Positions 42,660 to 52,402 are shown, counted from the first letter of the stretch. The stretch: DNA of 64,000 bases from Azorinus chamasolen (GCA_963576725.1 OY755243.1:34757846-34821845), one strand, 5' to 3'. Notes: a model not told the origin generated them from the letters alone. Numbers and translations: made by a program.

Positions 42660-42911
42660 TTAACCCTTTCCCTGTTCTATGTTTATTTCAAATTTCAATA
42701 CCCACTGAATATTCATGAATAAAATAGTTACAATGAAACCTTGAAGGTGGAACATTGTAGCCATTTTAGAAAGCAAAGAAACAGAACTATTCAAATTCCA
42801 CTAGCAAACAGAGCAGACCCTGATCAGACGGCTCCTGTAGGAGCCGTCTGATCTGGGTCTACTCTGTTTGCAAATGCGTGAAAAACACGTTTATATGAGG
42901 GAAAGGGTTAA
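42660..42911 (-). mobile_element. MITE A2, near-consensus
   Basis: TTAACCCTTTCCCTGTTCTA to GAGGGAAAGGGTTAA with full long arm and intact hairpin (GGCTCCTGTAGGAGCC). Confidence 0.88.
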
Positions 42912-42937
42912 GCAATTTGTGATACATTTTGTTTGCT

Positions 42938-43180
42938 TTAACCCTTTACTACCTCAATATTCATGTAAGAAATAATGACATCATGACTAGTTTTTATCTG
43001 AAATTTTATAATGGCATAATGTACACAGGAGTTTTTGGTATTGGAAGAAACTGTAAAAGTCCATAAGCAAACAGTGCAGACTCTGATAAGATGGCTCCTA
43101 TCTCCTACAGGAGCCATCTGATCTAGGTTGACTCTGTTTGCAAAGGCATGAAAAGTGTTTGTATTAAATAAAGGGTTTAG
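42938..43180 (-). mobile_element. MITE A1
   Basis: TTAACCCTTTACTACCTCAA. Hairpin with a duplicated CTCCTATCTCCTACAGGAG centre. End AAATAAAGGGTTTA. Confidence 0.8.
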
Positions 43181-43189
43181 CAACCATCT

Positions 43190-43237
43190 AGTTTTAAAGA
43201 TACCTTTGTTTTTTGATAAAGTGAACACTTTAGAGGG
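43190..43237. mobile_element. MITE D right end
   Basis: CACTTTAGAGGGCTTTTACTG followed by TA. Confidence 0.55.
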
Positions 43238-43250
43238 CTTTTACTGTAGA

Positions 43251-43403
43251 TTAACCCTTTCCCTCTTATAAACACCTTTTCATGCTTTTTCAAACAGAGT
43301 AGACCTAGATCAGATGGCTCCTATTGGAGCCATCTGATTGCAGGGTCTGCTCTGTTTGCTTTTGGAATTTGATATATCTGTTTCTTTACTTCCTAATCTT
43401 TAA
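43251..43403 (+). mobile_element. MITE A2, right half replaced by an array
   Basis: TTAACCCTTTCCCTC, hairpin with GGCTCCTATTGGAGCC, long arm to GATATATCTGTTTCTTTAC, where repeats begin. The A2 right end is not found on the far side. Confidence 0.75.
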
Positions 43404-44405
43404 TTCACACACTTGTTCACCATCAACAGGGTTACAGTCTTCACACACTTGTTCACCATCACTAGGGCTACAATCTTCACACACTTGTTCACCATCACTA
43501 GGGCTACAATCTTCTCACACTTGTTCACCATCAACAGGGTTACAGTCTTCACACACTCGTTCACCATCACTAGGGCTACAATCTTCACACACTTGTTCAC
43601 CATCACTAGGGCTACAATCTTCACACACTTGTTCACCATCAGTAGGGCTACAATCTTCACACACTTGTTTACCATCAGTAGGGCTACAATCTTCACACAT
43701 TTGTTTACCATCAATTGGGCCACAAACTGCACACTTGTTCACCATCAATTATAGGGCTACACTCTTCGCACACTTGTTCACCATCAACAGAGCTACAATC
43801 TTCACACAATTGTTCACCATCAATAGGGATACAATCTTCACACACATGTTCACCATCAATAAGGCTACAATCTTCCCACACTTGTTTACCATCAATTGGG
43901 CTACAAACTTCACACTTGTTCACCATCAATAAGGCTACAATCTCCACACACTCGTTCACCATCAACAGGGCTACAATCTTCGCACACTTGTTCACCAATC
44001 AATAGGGCTGTAACAATCTTCACACACTTGTTCAGCAATCAATAGGGCTACAATCTTCACACACTTGTTCACCATTAATAGGGCTGTAACAATCTTCACA
44101 CACTTGTTCACCAATCAATAGGGCTGTAACAATCTCCACACACATGTTCACCATCAATAGGGCTACAATCTTCACACACTTGTTCACCATCAATAGGGCT
44201 GTAACAATCTTCACACACTTGTTCACCAATCAATAGGGCTGTAACAATCTTCACACACTTGTTCACCAATCAATAGGGCTGTAACAATCTTCACACACTT
44301 GTTCACCAATCAATAGGGCTGTAACAATCTTCACACACTTGTTCACCAATCAATAGGGCTGTAACAATCTTCACACACTTGTTCACCAATCAATAGGGCT
44401 ACAAT
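43404..44405. repeat. 36-bp to 40-bp minisatellite, roughly 27 copies
   Basis: The first part has 36-bp units (ACAATCTTCACACACTTG plus TTCACCATCACTAGGGCT), open on both strands for 77-202 codons. After 43998 units become 40 bp (ACCAATCA, GCTGTAACAATC), breaking the frame. The terminal copies are the most uniform. Confidence 0.94.
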
Positions 44406-44594
44406 CAAACAGCGGTGCTCTTGTTTACCCTAATCAACCATGCCTTCCTATATCATCTTTGGTGCATTTCTTTTGCCTTAGACTAGTATTATTCAAATGC
44501 TTCTTCAGGAGCACTTGGGTCTGGGTTTACATTATTTGTTGTTTTGTCAAATACATAGGTTAATTAATGAATCTACATTTATCATCTTTTGTAG

Positions 44595-44689
44595 AAATTT
44601 TGGAAGAACAGCCATTGCCTTCTATGGAGTGTGATGGCTTGACTTCTGTGAAGTGTGGACCCTAGACTTATGTGGATTCTGATAATAAG
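44595..44689 (+). CDS. Candidate coding exon with an in-frame TAG
   Basis: CATCTTTTGTAG precedes and AAGGTAATG follows. Entering in phase 1 (from 36958 or 29687) the frame reads EILEEQPLPSMECDGLTSV then KCGP, hits TAG (44663-44665), and continues TYVDSDNK to the donor in phase 0. The length plus phase preserve the frame on both sides. TAG may be the true end, a sequence variant, or a sign that this is a pseudo-exon. No family recognised with confidence. Confidence 0.42.
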
Positions 44690-44702
44690 GTAATGAAAAT
44701 AT

Positions 44703-44880
44703 TAACCCTTTATTATTTTTTAATTTCTATGCAAGTACATGATTGTGCCTGTCTCCGTCATTTACAAACAGCACAGACCCAGACAGGAGCCCTCTGATCA
44801 GAGGCTGCTCTGTTTGCCATAAACCATTGAATTCTGCAATAAAAATGCTGTTTTGTTGGTTGCTTCATCAATATTCATAA
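44703..44880 (+). mobile_element. H/F-like hairpin element
   Basis: TTAACCCTTTATTATT, TTACAAACAGCACAGACCC / CTGATCAGAGGCTGCTCTG. Confidence 0.5.
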
Positions 44881-44959
44881 AGATATGAGTCAAATATTAG
44901 CATACAATGTGTTATCTCTAAACATAATTAACTAACTGAATGTTTTTAGATATAATATT

Positions 44960-45030
44960 GACTTCTGGATCTGTTTCTGGACTGGGAGGTTGCGGGTTTG
45001 ATTCCTGGGTGTGACATACCAAAGTTGTTA
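44960..45030 (+). repeat. Possible SINE remnant (B-box only)
   Basis: GGTTTGATTCC at 44995-45005, a near match to the RNA polymerase III B box, inside TTGCGGGTTTGATTCCTGGG. No A box found. Confidence 0.3.
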
Positions 45031-45039
45031 TAAATCCAT

Positions 45040-45234
45040 GTAGCAACTTCCTTGTGGAATATTCTTGAAAGAAATGATGACATCATAAATATTGACTACT
45101 ATTAGAAGCTGTAAAATAACATCCATATTATTTTATAAGCAAACAGCATACCCTTATCACACAGCTACTACTGGAGTCATCTGATCTGGGTCTAGTCTGT
45201 TTGCAAAAAGGTGTTAAAAGGCATATCTTAAAAA
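45040..45234 (-). mobile_element. MITE A1, degraded
   Basis: GAATATTCTTGAAAGAAATG long arm, CAAACAGCATACCCTTATC / CATCTGATCTGGGTCTAG hairpin, short arm without terminus. Confidence 0.65.
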
Positions 45235-45258
45235 GTACATGTATACCATTTTGATTTG

Positions 45259-45506
45259 TTTAACACTTTCCTCCATAAATACGCCTTTATACACCTTTGC
45301 AAACAGAGTAGACCCAGATCAGATGGCTCCTGTAGGAGCCATCTGATCAGGGTCTGCTCTGTTTGCTATTGATATAATATACATATAGATATGATTCTAC
45401 AGTTTCTGCCATGACCAAACAATCCTGTGTTATTATAATAATGGATCTAATTATATTTGTGATGTCATCATTTCCTATATCAATATTCATGAAGTAAAGG
45501 GATAAA
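45259..45506 (+). mobile_element. MITE A1
   Basis: TTAACACTTTCCTCCATAAA to GAAGTAAAGGGATAA. Nearly perfect hairpin with GGCTCCTGTAGGAGCC. Confidence 0.84.
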
Positions 45507-45624
45507 TGCATGGCTGCCAGGGCTTTATTTTCCTCATATGCTCGTAGCAAACTAACGATGAATAAAACTAAAACCCTGTACACTTGAATATAGAATCACA
45601 TGTACATGTATAGAACTTTTTAAA

Positions 45625-45750
45625 ATACAGGTGGTAGCTTAAGGCAGACTGGAAGTAATGCTGAAACTCCTCCTGAAAAATATGGATGCTGGACAGTAAA
45701 ATTTATTGCAGCATTTTAAGCAGTTGGACCAATGTAAAGATCCGCTATAG
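45625..45750. mobile_element. MITE D, strongly decayed
   Basis: CAGGTGGTAGCTTAAGGCAG ... GCAGCATTTTAAGCAGTTGG and CCGCTATAGATGAC. Termini unclear. Confidence 0.4.
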
Positions 45751-45824
45751 ATGACAAGACTTACTGCTTTGGGTGAGCAATACAGGGCCATCATAACCCT
45801 CTTGTTTGATTATTTTAAGGTACT

Positions 45825-46061
45825 TTAACCCTTTACTCCATGAATATTCTTGAAAGAAATGATGACACACAATGGATATTACATGTAATTAGATTAATTT
45901 TCAAAATGACCATCAACAAATGAATTTTTTGTCATTGCAGAAACTGTAGAATCTGATCTATATTATTCTATAAGCAAACAGGAGCCATTAGATAGGGGTC
46001 TACTCTGTTTGCAAAGGCAATAGGAAGGCTGATATTTATGGAGTAAAGGGTGCAAGGGTTA
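45825..46061 (-). mobile_element. MITE A1
   Basis: TTAACCCTTTACTCCATGAA. Hairpin left arm deleted (CAAACAGGAGCCATTAGAT). GGAGTAAAGGG then TGCAAGGGTTAT. Confidence 0.72.
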
Positions 46062-46304
46062 TAGTGAAGTGCAGTGTCAAATAAGCAGTTGAATTCCTTC
46101 ACTCAAATATTAGTGATTGGCATGGCAGATAATTTGTCAGCCTCTCTAGTTAATTGTCAGCTTCTCAAGATTGAAAGTGTGATTAAATGCTTGGGTCACA
46201 GGAACACGCTATCGGTCATGTGACCTTGTCGCAACCAATGACAGCGGTCAGTAATTGACAGTCATCATTGTTAAGGACACAAGAGACATTTGCTGCTATG
46301 AGAA
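46062..46304. other. Unique island with GGTCA/TAATTG words
   Basis: AGTTAATTGTCAGC, GGGTCACAGG, ATCGGTCATGTGACC, CGGTCAGTAATTGACAG. No convincing exon. Confidence 0.3.
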
Positions 46305-46548
46305 TTGACCCTTTGCTGGATAAATGTACCTTTTATTACCTTTACTAACAGACTAGACCCAGATCAGATGGCTCTTGTTGAAGCTGTCTGATCAGGGTCT
46401 GCACTGTTTGCTTATATAGTATTGTATAGATCTGATTCTACACTTTCTGCCATTGAAGAAAATTATCTTTTTCGTATGCCATTATTAAATTAAGCCAATT
46501 CATGATGTCATTATTTATTACATGAATATTCATGGAGTAAAGGGTTAT
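46305..46548 (+). mobile_element. MITE A1
   Basis: TTGACCCTTTGCTGG, CAGACTAGACCCAGATC hairpin, full long arm, GGAGTAAAGGGTTAT. Confidence 0.8.
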
Positions 46549-46977
46549 ATAGGATAAAGAGGGTGATAACAATGTAGCTCTGCACTAACAAGTTCACTGG
46601 TAACTATCCATATCCAATTTACCCTAAATATTTTGACACTACCCAATCTCCTCTTTAGAAGCAGTTTGATCTGGGTCTGCATTATTTGTCTAAGTTTGTC
46701 TGTCTGAATTCTTAGGGTAATAACGAATGCTGTTTTCTACTTCTGTACTGAGCATGATTAAAATATTATAATCACCAGGTTGTAAAAAAAATGCTACATT
46801 TGCAGTTCGCATGCTTGTTGCTATGAAAATAGTCACTGTTTTGTCAAACTCTAGTGTTCTGTTGTTCTTATTATTCTCAGCTATTTTGGGTGGCAAACAT
46901 CCTGGGTCCAGGTCAGATGATAAGTTACTTGGCAGAGCTACAGATAAGGGTGCAATTACCTACATGCTAAAATTGTC
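46549..46977. other. Spacer with element scraps
   Basis: A right hairpin arm (GTTTGATCTGGGTCTGCATT) at about 46665. Otherwise unique, no coding support for the 68-codon minus-strand frame. Confidence 0.3.
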
Positions 46978-47075
46978 ATTTCTCCAATAAACCCTATACT
47001 GTGACCACTCTTTAGAATCGTCTCGAAGAGACAATTCTAAGGAGTGGTCACAGTTTAGGGTTTGGTGGAGAAATA
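46978..47075. mobile_element. Hairpin element, same type as 30473
   Basis: TTTCTCCAATAAACCCTA and GTGACCACTCTTTAGAAT pair with ATTCTAAGGAGTGGTCAC and TTTAGGGTTTGGTGGAGAAA. Loop CGTCTCGAAGAGACA. Arms about 46 bp. Confidence 0.75.
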
Positions 47076-47096
47076 AAGAAATTATTCTTGAAAATG

Positions 47097-47185
47097 TTTT
47101 ACTTTAGGCATCTTATCTAGACCTCTGCTTGGCATCTGATCTGGGTCCAAACTGTTTGTAGTGGTTTTGAAAGCAAAGAGTTAAT
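47097..47185 (+). mobile_element. MITE C fragment
   Basis: CATCTTATCTAGACCTC, CATCTGATCTGGGTCCAAAC, AAAGCAAAGAGTTAA. Confidence 0.45.
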
Positions 47186-47659
47186 AATGTTCAACAGTGT
47201 GACAAATTGACAAATTATCCTTCCTCTGGTAATTGTAGTCATCTTACTTGAGAAACATTTATATCCGGTCATTTCTTACCACAAACAACAGATTTATTTG
47301 ACAGCCCATGCAGGTGGTCCTAATGCGGTCATCTCAATCATCTTGGACTGGCAGTGGTCACTCTCTGTGTGTTTTATGATGGTCAGTTATTTCGTTCATC
47401 ATGTAACTGTCCCGCAGACATCCATTGTGAAGAGCAGATTGCTCGTGGCTTGTTTGTAACAAGTTAGACGCAGGATTTGTCACCTCGAACTGGCTAGGGG
47501 GTGACCATGACACTGACATACCAACACTGGTCAGCACTGACCTCTGCTGGACATTCATTGGTGAATTATCAGAAATTGTCATCGTGATATCTGAGCACAA
47601 AACTGTTGTCACTACAAAATTGTAATCTCCTTCAGTATACATGTACTTCTGTTTCTCCC
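47186..47659. other. Unique island with 94-codon minus-strand frame
   Basis: Non-repetitive and richer in GC. A minus-strand open frame (47358-47642) has mixed residues (SVLTSVGMSVSWSPPSQF) but no clear splice sites or family. Plus-strand words GGTGACCATGACACTG and CTGGTCAGCACTGACC suggest a regulatory alternative. Confidence 0.25.
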
Positions 47660-48372
47660 TTAACCCTTTTGCCCTAATATAAACACTTTTTTTTCATGCA
47701 TTTGTAAACAGAGTAGACTCAGATCAGACGGCTCCTATAGGAGCCATCTTAAATAGTTACAGTGAAATATTGAAGGTGGAATATTGTAGCCAGTTAGAAA
47801 ATAAAGTAACAGATATTCAAATTCTGTTAGCAAACAGAGCTTACTAATTCCGTTACCAAACAGAGCAGACCCAGGTCAGGGGTGTAGGACAAAACCCCAC
47901 CAGGACGTAACCCCACTAGGACGTAACCCCACAGGACAATACCCCACTAGGACAAAACCCAACCAGGACAATACCCCACCTGGACAAAACCCCATTTTAA
48001 TAAAAATTATGTATTTAATTAAGGATTTATATATACAAATGGCACTTCATAGCAATAGAAAGGGAGAATAAAACATACAACAAAAGAAATAAGTATAAAT
48101 ATTTAATTTCAATTTGAATAAAAGTAATAAATAACTATGTTGTTAAGCATATGGTAATATGGTAATAACCTGATTTTCACTAAAAGCATAAGTTGTATTA
48201 TCACAAGGGGGATATTTTTATATCTTTTTACAAACAGAATAGATCCAGATCATACAGATTCTAAAACAAAGCCATCTGATCAGGTTCTAATCTATTTGCT
48301 CACTGACAAATAATGAATATTTGTTAGGTGAACCACATTCTATACAAAAAAGGCATACATGGTATAACCAAA

Positions 48373-48903
48373 ATTAACCAATTCCTTTTATTAACTAACA
48401 AACAGGGTAAGCCAAAATCATTTTCACAATTTTATGATCTGGATCAACCATGTTTGCATTGGTACACTTAATATAGATTCAATAGATGTGGATATTGTAA
48501 TATTAGCACACATTGCATATAAACTATTATAATATAACGACAATTAACTGATTCCTTTTCTTAACTTACAAACAGGGTAGACCCAAATCAGTTTCACAAT
48601 TTTATGATCTGGATCAACCATGTTTGCATTGGTACACTTAATATAGATTCAATAGATGTGGATATTGTAATATTAGCACACATTGCATATAAACTATAAT
48701 AATATAACGACAATTAACTGATTCCTTTTCTTAACTTACAAACAGGGTAGACCCAAATCAGTTTCGATTTTATGATCTGGCTCAACCATGTTTGCATTGG
48801 TACACTTAATATAGATTCAATAGATGTGGATATTGTAATATTAGCACACATTGCATATAAACTATTATAATATAACGACAATTAACTGATTCCTTTTCTT
48901 AAC
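48373..48903. repeat. 170-bp satellite, three copies plus a partial
   Basis: ATTAACTGATTCCTTTTC restarts at 48373, 48543, 48713 and 48881. Each unit contains CAAACAGGGTAGACCCAAAT and TTATGATCTGG...ACCATGTTTGC, a decayed A hairpin. Confidence 0.92.
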
Positions 48904-48905
48904 AA

Positions 48906-49310
48906 GTAAAACTAAAGCTCATTTAACTATGAATGCATTCTTTATTTATTCATAAGTTTGACCTAATTTTAAATATGCTTTAACTTCAATTTTTATTTGC
49001 AGATTGTAACTTTAAATTTGAAAATGTAAAGATCTTGCTTTGAATTTATATTCTGATTGAGTGTTTCTTCTTCAAATTATCTAAAAGTTGATTTATAAGC
49101 CAATTTAGTAAACTGAAGCTCATTTAACTATGAATGCATTCTTTATTTATTCATAATTTTGACCTATTTTTAAATATGCTTTAACTTCTATTTTTATTCG
49201 CAGATTGTAACTTTAAATTTGAAAATATAAAGATCTTGTTTTGAATTTATATTCTAATTGAGTGTTTCTTCTTCAAATTATCTAAAAATTGATTTATAAC
49301 CCAATTATGT
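48906..49310. repeat. About 201-bp tandem duplication
   Basis: AAGCTCATTTAACTATGAAT at 48915 and 49116. Copies continue through GCAGATTGTAACTTTAAAT and GAGTGTTTCTTCTTCAAATT. Confidence 0.9.
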
Positions 49311-49514
49311 TAACATGTGGGGTTATGTCCGCCTTGACACATTTGGGTGTGGGTTTGTGTCCTATGGGGTTTTGTCCTGTGGGGTTACGTCCTAGTGGGG
49401 GTTACGTCCTGGTGGGGTTTTGTCCGTACCCCCCAGGTCAGATGGCTCCTATAGGAGCCATCTGATCTGGGTCTTCTCTGTTTGCAGATGCATGAAAAGG
49501 TGTTTAATTACTCC

Positions 49515-49640
49515 TTTGAGTGCATGAAAACAGATAAAAAGTGTAGACCCAGATCAGAGGGCTTTAATACTACAGATAAAGGTCTGCATGGTTTGTGATT
49601 TAAAATTCTTTAGAAAATTTAATTGTCTTATGATGGAATT
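49515..49640 (+). mobile_element. F-like hairpin
   Basis: AGTGTAGACCCAGATCAGAG / GATAAAGGTCTGCATGG then TTTAAAATTCTTTAGAAAAT as in F. Confidence 0.5.
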
Positions 49641-49682
49641 ATTTTCTACAATTGTATTGAGAAATCCAGCATTCAGAAGGCC

Positions 49683-49905
49683 AATATCATATTGATGCCT
49701 TTTGGTGCCTCTGTAAAAGTCACTTTTTGAAACCATTTTGATAAAAAGGGCATTTGCCCGTTTGGAGCAAATGCTCTATTTATCACAATGGTTTCAAAAC
49801 TACGAACACTACACTCAAAATCTTTTCTCTAGTTAATACTTCTTTTCAGTAGATTTATTCAAAGAGGTTAGGTCTAAAAATAGCCTATGAGGTAATGGGT
49901 TGAGA
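49683..49905 (-). mobile_element. MITE B, left terminus lost
   Basis: CATATTGATGCCTTTTGG, palindrome GATAAAAAGGGCATTTGCCC / GGAGCAAATGCTCTATTTAT, AAAATAGCCTA to GAGGTAATGGGTTGA. Confidence 0.8.
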
Positions 49906-50068
49906 GTGTGGGAGTGAAATGCCTGATGACAATGGTGAAGCAGGGGTTCACAGCCAGACACTGACCACACCGGTCAGATGTTTAAGCCTCTAATTGACGT
50001 GACACTAATCCATGTCAAGTGCCCCTGTAGGAGCTGGACTTATCAGTGTCAGAAATCTGGCCACTGAA

Positions 50069-50322
50069 TTAACTCTTCACTCTTTACTCCATGAATATTC
50101 ATGTAAGGAATAATGACATCATGAATATTAATTAGATTATGTGTTATAATAGCACATGGACACAGGAATGTTTGGCCATGGAAGAAACTGTAGAATCATT
50201 ATTTTTTTTATATCATAAGCAAACAGAGCAGACCCTGATCAGATGGCTCCTACAGGATCCATCTGATCTGTGTCTACACTGTTTGCAAAGGTGTAGAAAG
50301 GTGGTTTTATACAGCAAAAAGT
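50069..50322 (-). mobile_element. MITE A1
   Basis: TTAACTCTTCACTC, CTTTACTCCATGAATATTC long arm, hairpin with GGCTCCTACAGGATCC. Right terminus ACAGCAAAAAGTGA mutated. Confidence 0.8.
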
Positions 50323-50480
50323 GAACTCTTTACTCCATACATGTATATTTACTTTTTACCACCTTTACAAAGTAAACCCAGATCAGACATCTACAGTTGG
50401 AGCTGTCTGATCAATGTCTCCTCTGTTGCTTATGAATTGTTGTCTGATTCTACAGTGTCTAATATGCCATGGCCAAAAGG
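50323..50480 (+). mobile_element. MITE A1, right-truncated
   Basis: CTCTTTACTCCATAC, TAAACCCAGATCAGACATC, GATTCTACAGTGTC to CCATGGCCAAAAG, followed by a run of C's and a SINE. Confidence 0.65.
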
Positions 50481-50502
50481 CCCCCCCCCCCCTTTCAACT
50501 GA

Positions 50503-50648
50503 CAATTGCTTAGCCCCTCACTGCTGTGATTCAAATCCTGGTCTGGGCATTTGGATTTTTCATGTGAGGAAGCCTTCCAGCTGGCTTGCGGTAGGTCGGT
50601 GGTTGACTACCATGGTGTTCTTCTGTGCACGAAACAATGCAATTTCTC
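50503..50648 (+). repeat. SINE, 5'-truncated copy
   Basis: Decayed B box GATTCAAATCC, GGGCATTTGGATTTTTCATG, GTGAGGAAGCC, GTGTTCTTCTGTGCACGAAA: same family as 52895-53195. The head with the A box is missing. Confidence 0.68.
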
Positions 50649-50736
50649 CCCTTCCACTCTCTCCCCTTCCCCTCCCTCTCCTCCCAACCTCCATCCCTTC
50701 CCACTCTCCTCTGTGTCTCCCCTCTCTCTTTCCCTC

Positions 50737-50789
<53 letters not shown>

Positions 50790-50872
50790 CTCTATCTATC
50801 TCTCTCCATCTCTTCCACTTTTCTTCTCCTCCACCCACTCCTCTTCTCCTCAATCTCCCCTCTGTCTCTCTG

Positions 50873-50903
<31 letters not shown>

Positions 50904-51193
50904 GTCTGTCTCTGTCTGTCTGTCTCTGTCTGTCTGTCTCTCTCTTTCTCTCTCTCTTCCCTTCCCCTCACCTCTCCTTTCTCTCTCTTTCTTTTTCTCT
51001 TTCTCTCTTTTTCTTTCTCTCTCTCACTTTCTCCCCTCTCACTCTTTCTCTTTCTCTCTTCATCGTTTGCTCTCTGCTCTGTTTCTCCCACTCTCTCTCT
51101 CTCTCTCTCTGTCAGTCTGTTTCTCGCTCTCTCAGTATGTCTCTCTCTCTCTTCTTCCTCCTCCTCCTCTCCTCTCCTCTCCTCAACTCGACT
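50645..51193. repeat. Long CT-rich microsatellite tract
   Basis: About 550 bases nearly all pyrimidine on the plus strand: (CT)n, (CTCTGT)n, TCTATC. It yields spurious Ser/Leu-rich or Arg/Glu-rich frames of 97-269 codons. Confidence 0.95.
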
Positions 51194-51337
51194 TGCCTCT
51201 GCCTCTACCTCTGCTTGACTTGATAAATTAAGGTTCATTAGCCCAAAACTCATGTAACACCTTTATTTAGTCATTTGCACCATGGCTGTTTCATTTTTCC
51301 ATGGGTAAACAGAGCAGACCCTAATCTTTGCATTTTT

Positions 51338-51638
51338 AGCTCGTTTGTTTCGAAGAAAAGTCGAGCTATTCTGATCACTTGGTCGTAAGTGTTGTCGTTA
51401 TCGTCGTGCAAAAACTTTAATGTAGCTCATTACTCGAAAAGTATAAGAGGTATCAACATGAAACTTCATAGGTTAGTAGTTCTCATTGAAGGAAAGGCCC
51501 CTACATACGAACCATAACTCTTGATTTCAAAATTGTGCAGTTATGGCCCTTTATTTATTTTTTATTTTTTTTTTAAATTTAGCTGGACAAGCACCAAATC
51601 AGACGAGCGTTGGCGCCGCACGCGACTCTTGTTTAAGT
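51338..51638 (+). repeat. Dispersed molluscan repeat (AGCTCG type)
   Basis: AGCTCGTTTGTTTCGAAG AAAAGTCGAGCT hairpin head, CTGATCACTTGGTCG, ATGAAACTTCATAGG, TTATGGCCCTTTATTT, CGCGACTCTTGTTT end. Confidence 0.75.
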
Positions 51639-51871
51639 TAGCATCAAGAATACAATAAGAGTGTCAAATAGTTTTGATGAGATGCTAAATGTGTGCAATT
51701 TCTGTCACAAAACTAGGACTTCAGCTGCTAACAGTTTTTGACTAGGGTTCAGATTTGAAATCTAGATACATTTATTTATACATTCAATTTTGTTTAACTC
51801 TATCACTGCCAATCTGTTGTTATCTTTGCAAATAATCTGGATACAGGTGAGACACCAAGTAGTTCAGTAGT

Positions 51872-52094
51872 CCTTTCTACGCCTTTGCAAATAGAGTAGA
51901 CGCAGATCAGTCACGGCTCCTATAGGAGCCATCTGACCAGGGTCTGTTCTGTTCGCTTATGATATGATAAAGATATGATTTTACAGTTTTTGCCATGTCC
52001 AAAATTTCCTGTGTCCATGTGCTATTATAAGGATTAATCTTATAAATATTCATGATGTCATTATTTCTTACATAAATATTCATGGAGTAAAGAA
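51872..52094 (+). mobile_element. MITE A1, both termini damaged
   Basis: TCCTTTCTACGCCTTTGC, GTAGACGCAGATCAGTCACG hairpin, full long arm to GGAGTAAAGAAA. Confidence 0.76.
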
Positions 52095-52189
52095 AAATTT
52101 CATGAAGAAAATTCAACAGTTAAATTTGAAGTAGTTTACATCTTTGTCAGACAACTATTCATGGCAATGAAACAGTTTATATATAATTT

Positions 52190-52402
52190 ACTGTGCTAGG
52201 CACAAGTCCCTAATTCATGTCCTTTGCAAACAGTGTAAACCCAGATGAGACGACTCCTAGAGGAGCTAGCCCTCTCTTCAGGGTCTGCACTGTGTGTCAT
52301 GTTACACTTTCTTGAGAAAGTTTCCTAAATATTCGCAATAAGCTTGACCTGTTTGATGTTTTAGAATAATCCATTTGAAAAGTCAGCATTGTAAGGGTTA
52401 AA
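52190..52402 (+). mobile_element. MITE F, unexpanded
   Basis: TTTGCAAACAGTGTAAACCC / GGGTCTGCACTGTGTGTC, CAATAAGCTTGACCTG, CCATTTGAAAAGTCAGCATT to GTAAGGGTTAA. Closest match to 4040-4266. Confidence 0.72.

Larger units (their letters stand above)
47880..49433. mobile_element. Non-autonomous Mutator-like element, about 1.55 kb
   Basis: Long inverted ends: GGGTGTAGGACAAAACCCC with ACCAGGACGTAACCCC words on the left, complement ending GGTGGGGTTTTGTCC-GTACCC on the right. Each end has several GGACAAAACCCC / GGACGTAACCCC subrepeats. Flanks share CCCAGGTCAG (47870-47879, 49432-49441), an 8-10-bp target duplication. Ten bases and long ends fit Mutator-like elements; eight would fit hAT. No coding frame inside; the body is satellite DNA. 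Confidence 0.78.
47660..49510. mobile_element. A2 composite split by a Mutator-like element
   Basis: Short arm, hairpin (GGCTCCTATAGGAGCC), inverted long arm (AATAGTTACAGTGAAATATT), then the second hairpin interrupted at 47880. Its right half and short arm resume at 49434 (CAGATGGCTCCTATAGGAGC). Same plan as 12947-13227. Confidence 0.75.

Noticed and set aside
43324..44229. Several open frames of 65-202 codons on both strands
   Set aside because: They arise from the 36-bp minisatellite and end where the unit becomes 40 bp.
47358..47642. 94-codon minus-strand frame as a gene
   Set aside because: Mixed composition but no splice sites, conserved motif or neighbour support; kept only as a note.
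50414..51253. Ser/Leu-rich plus-strand and Arg/Glu-rich minus-strand frames up to 269 codons
   Set aside because: Translation of a CT microsatellite and a SINE fragment.
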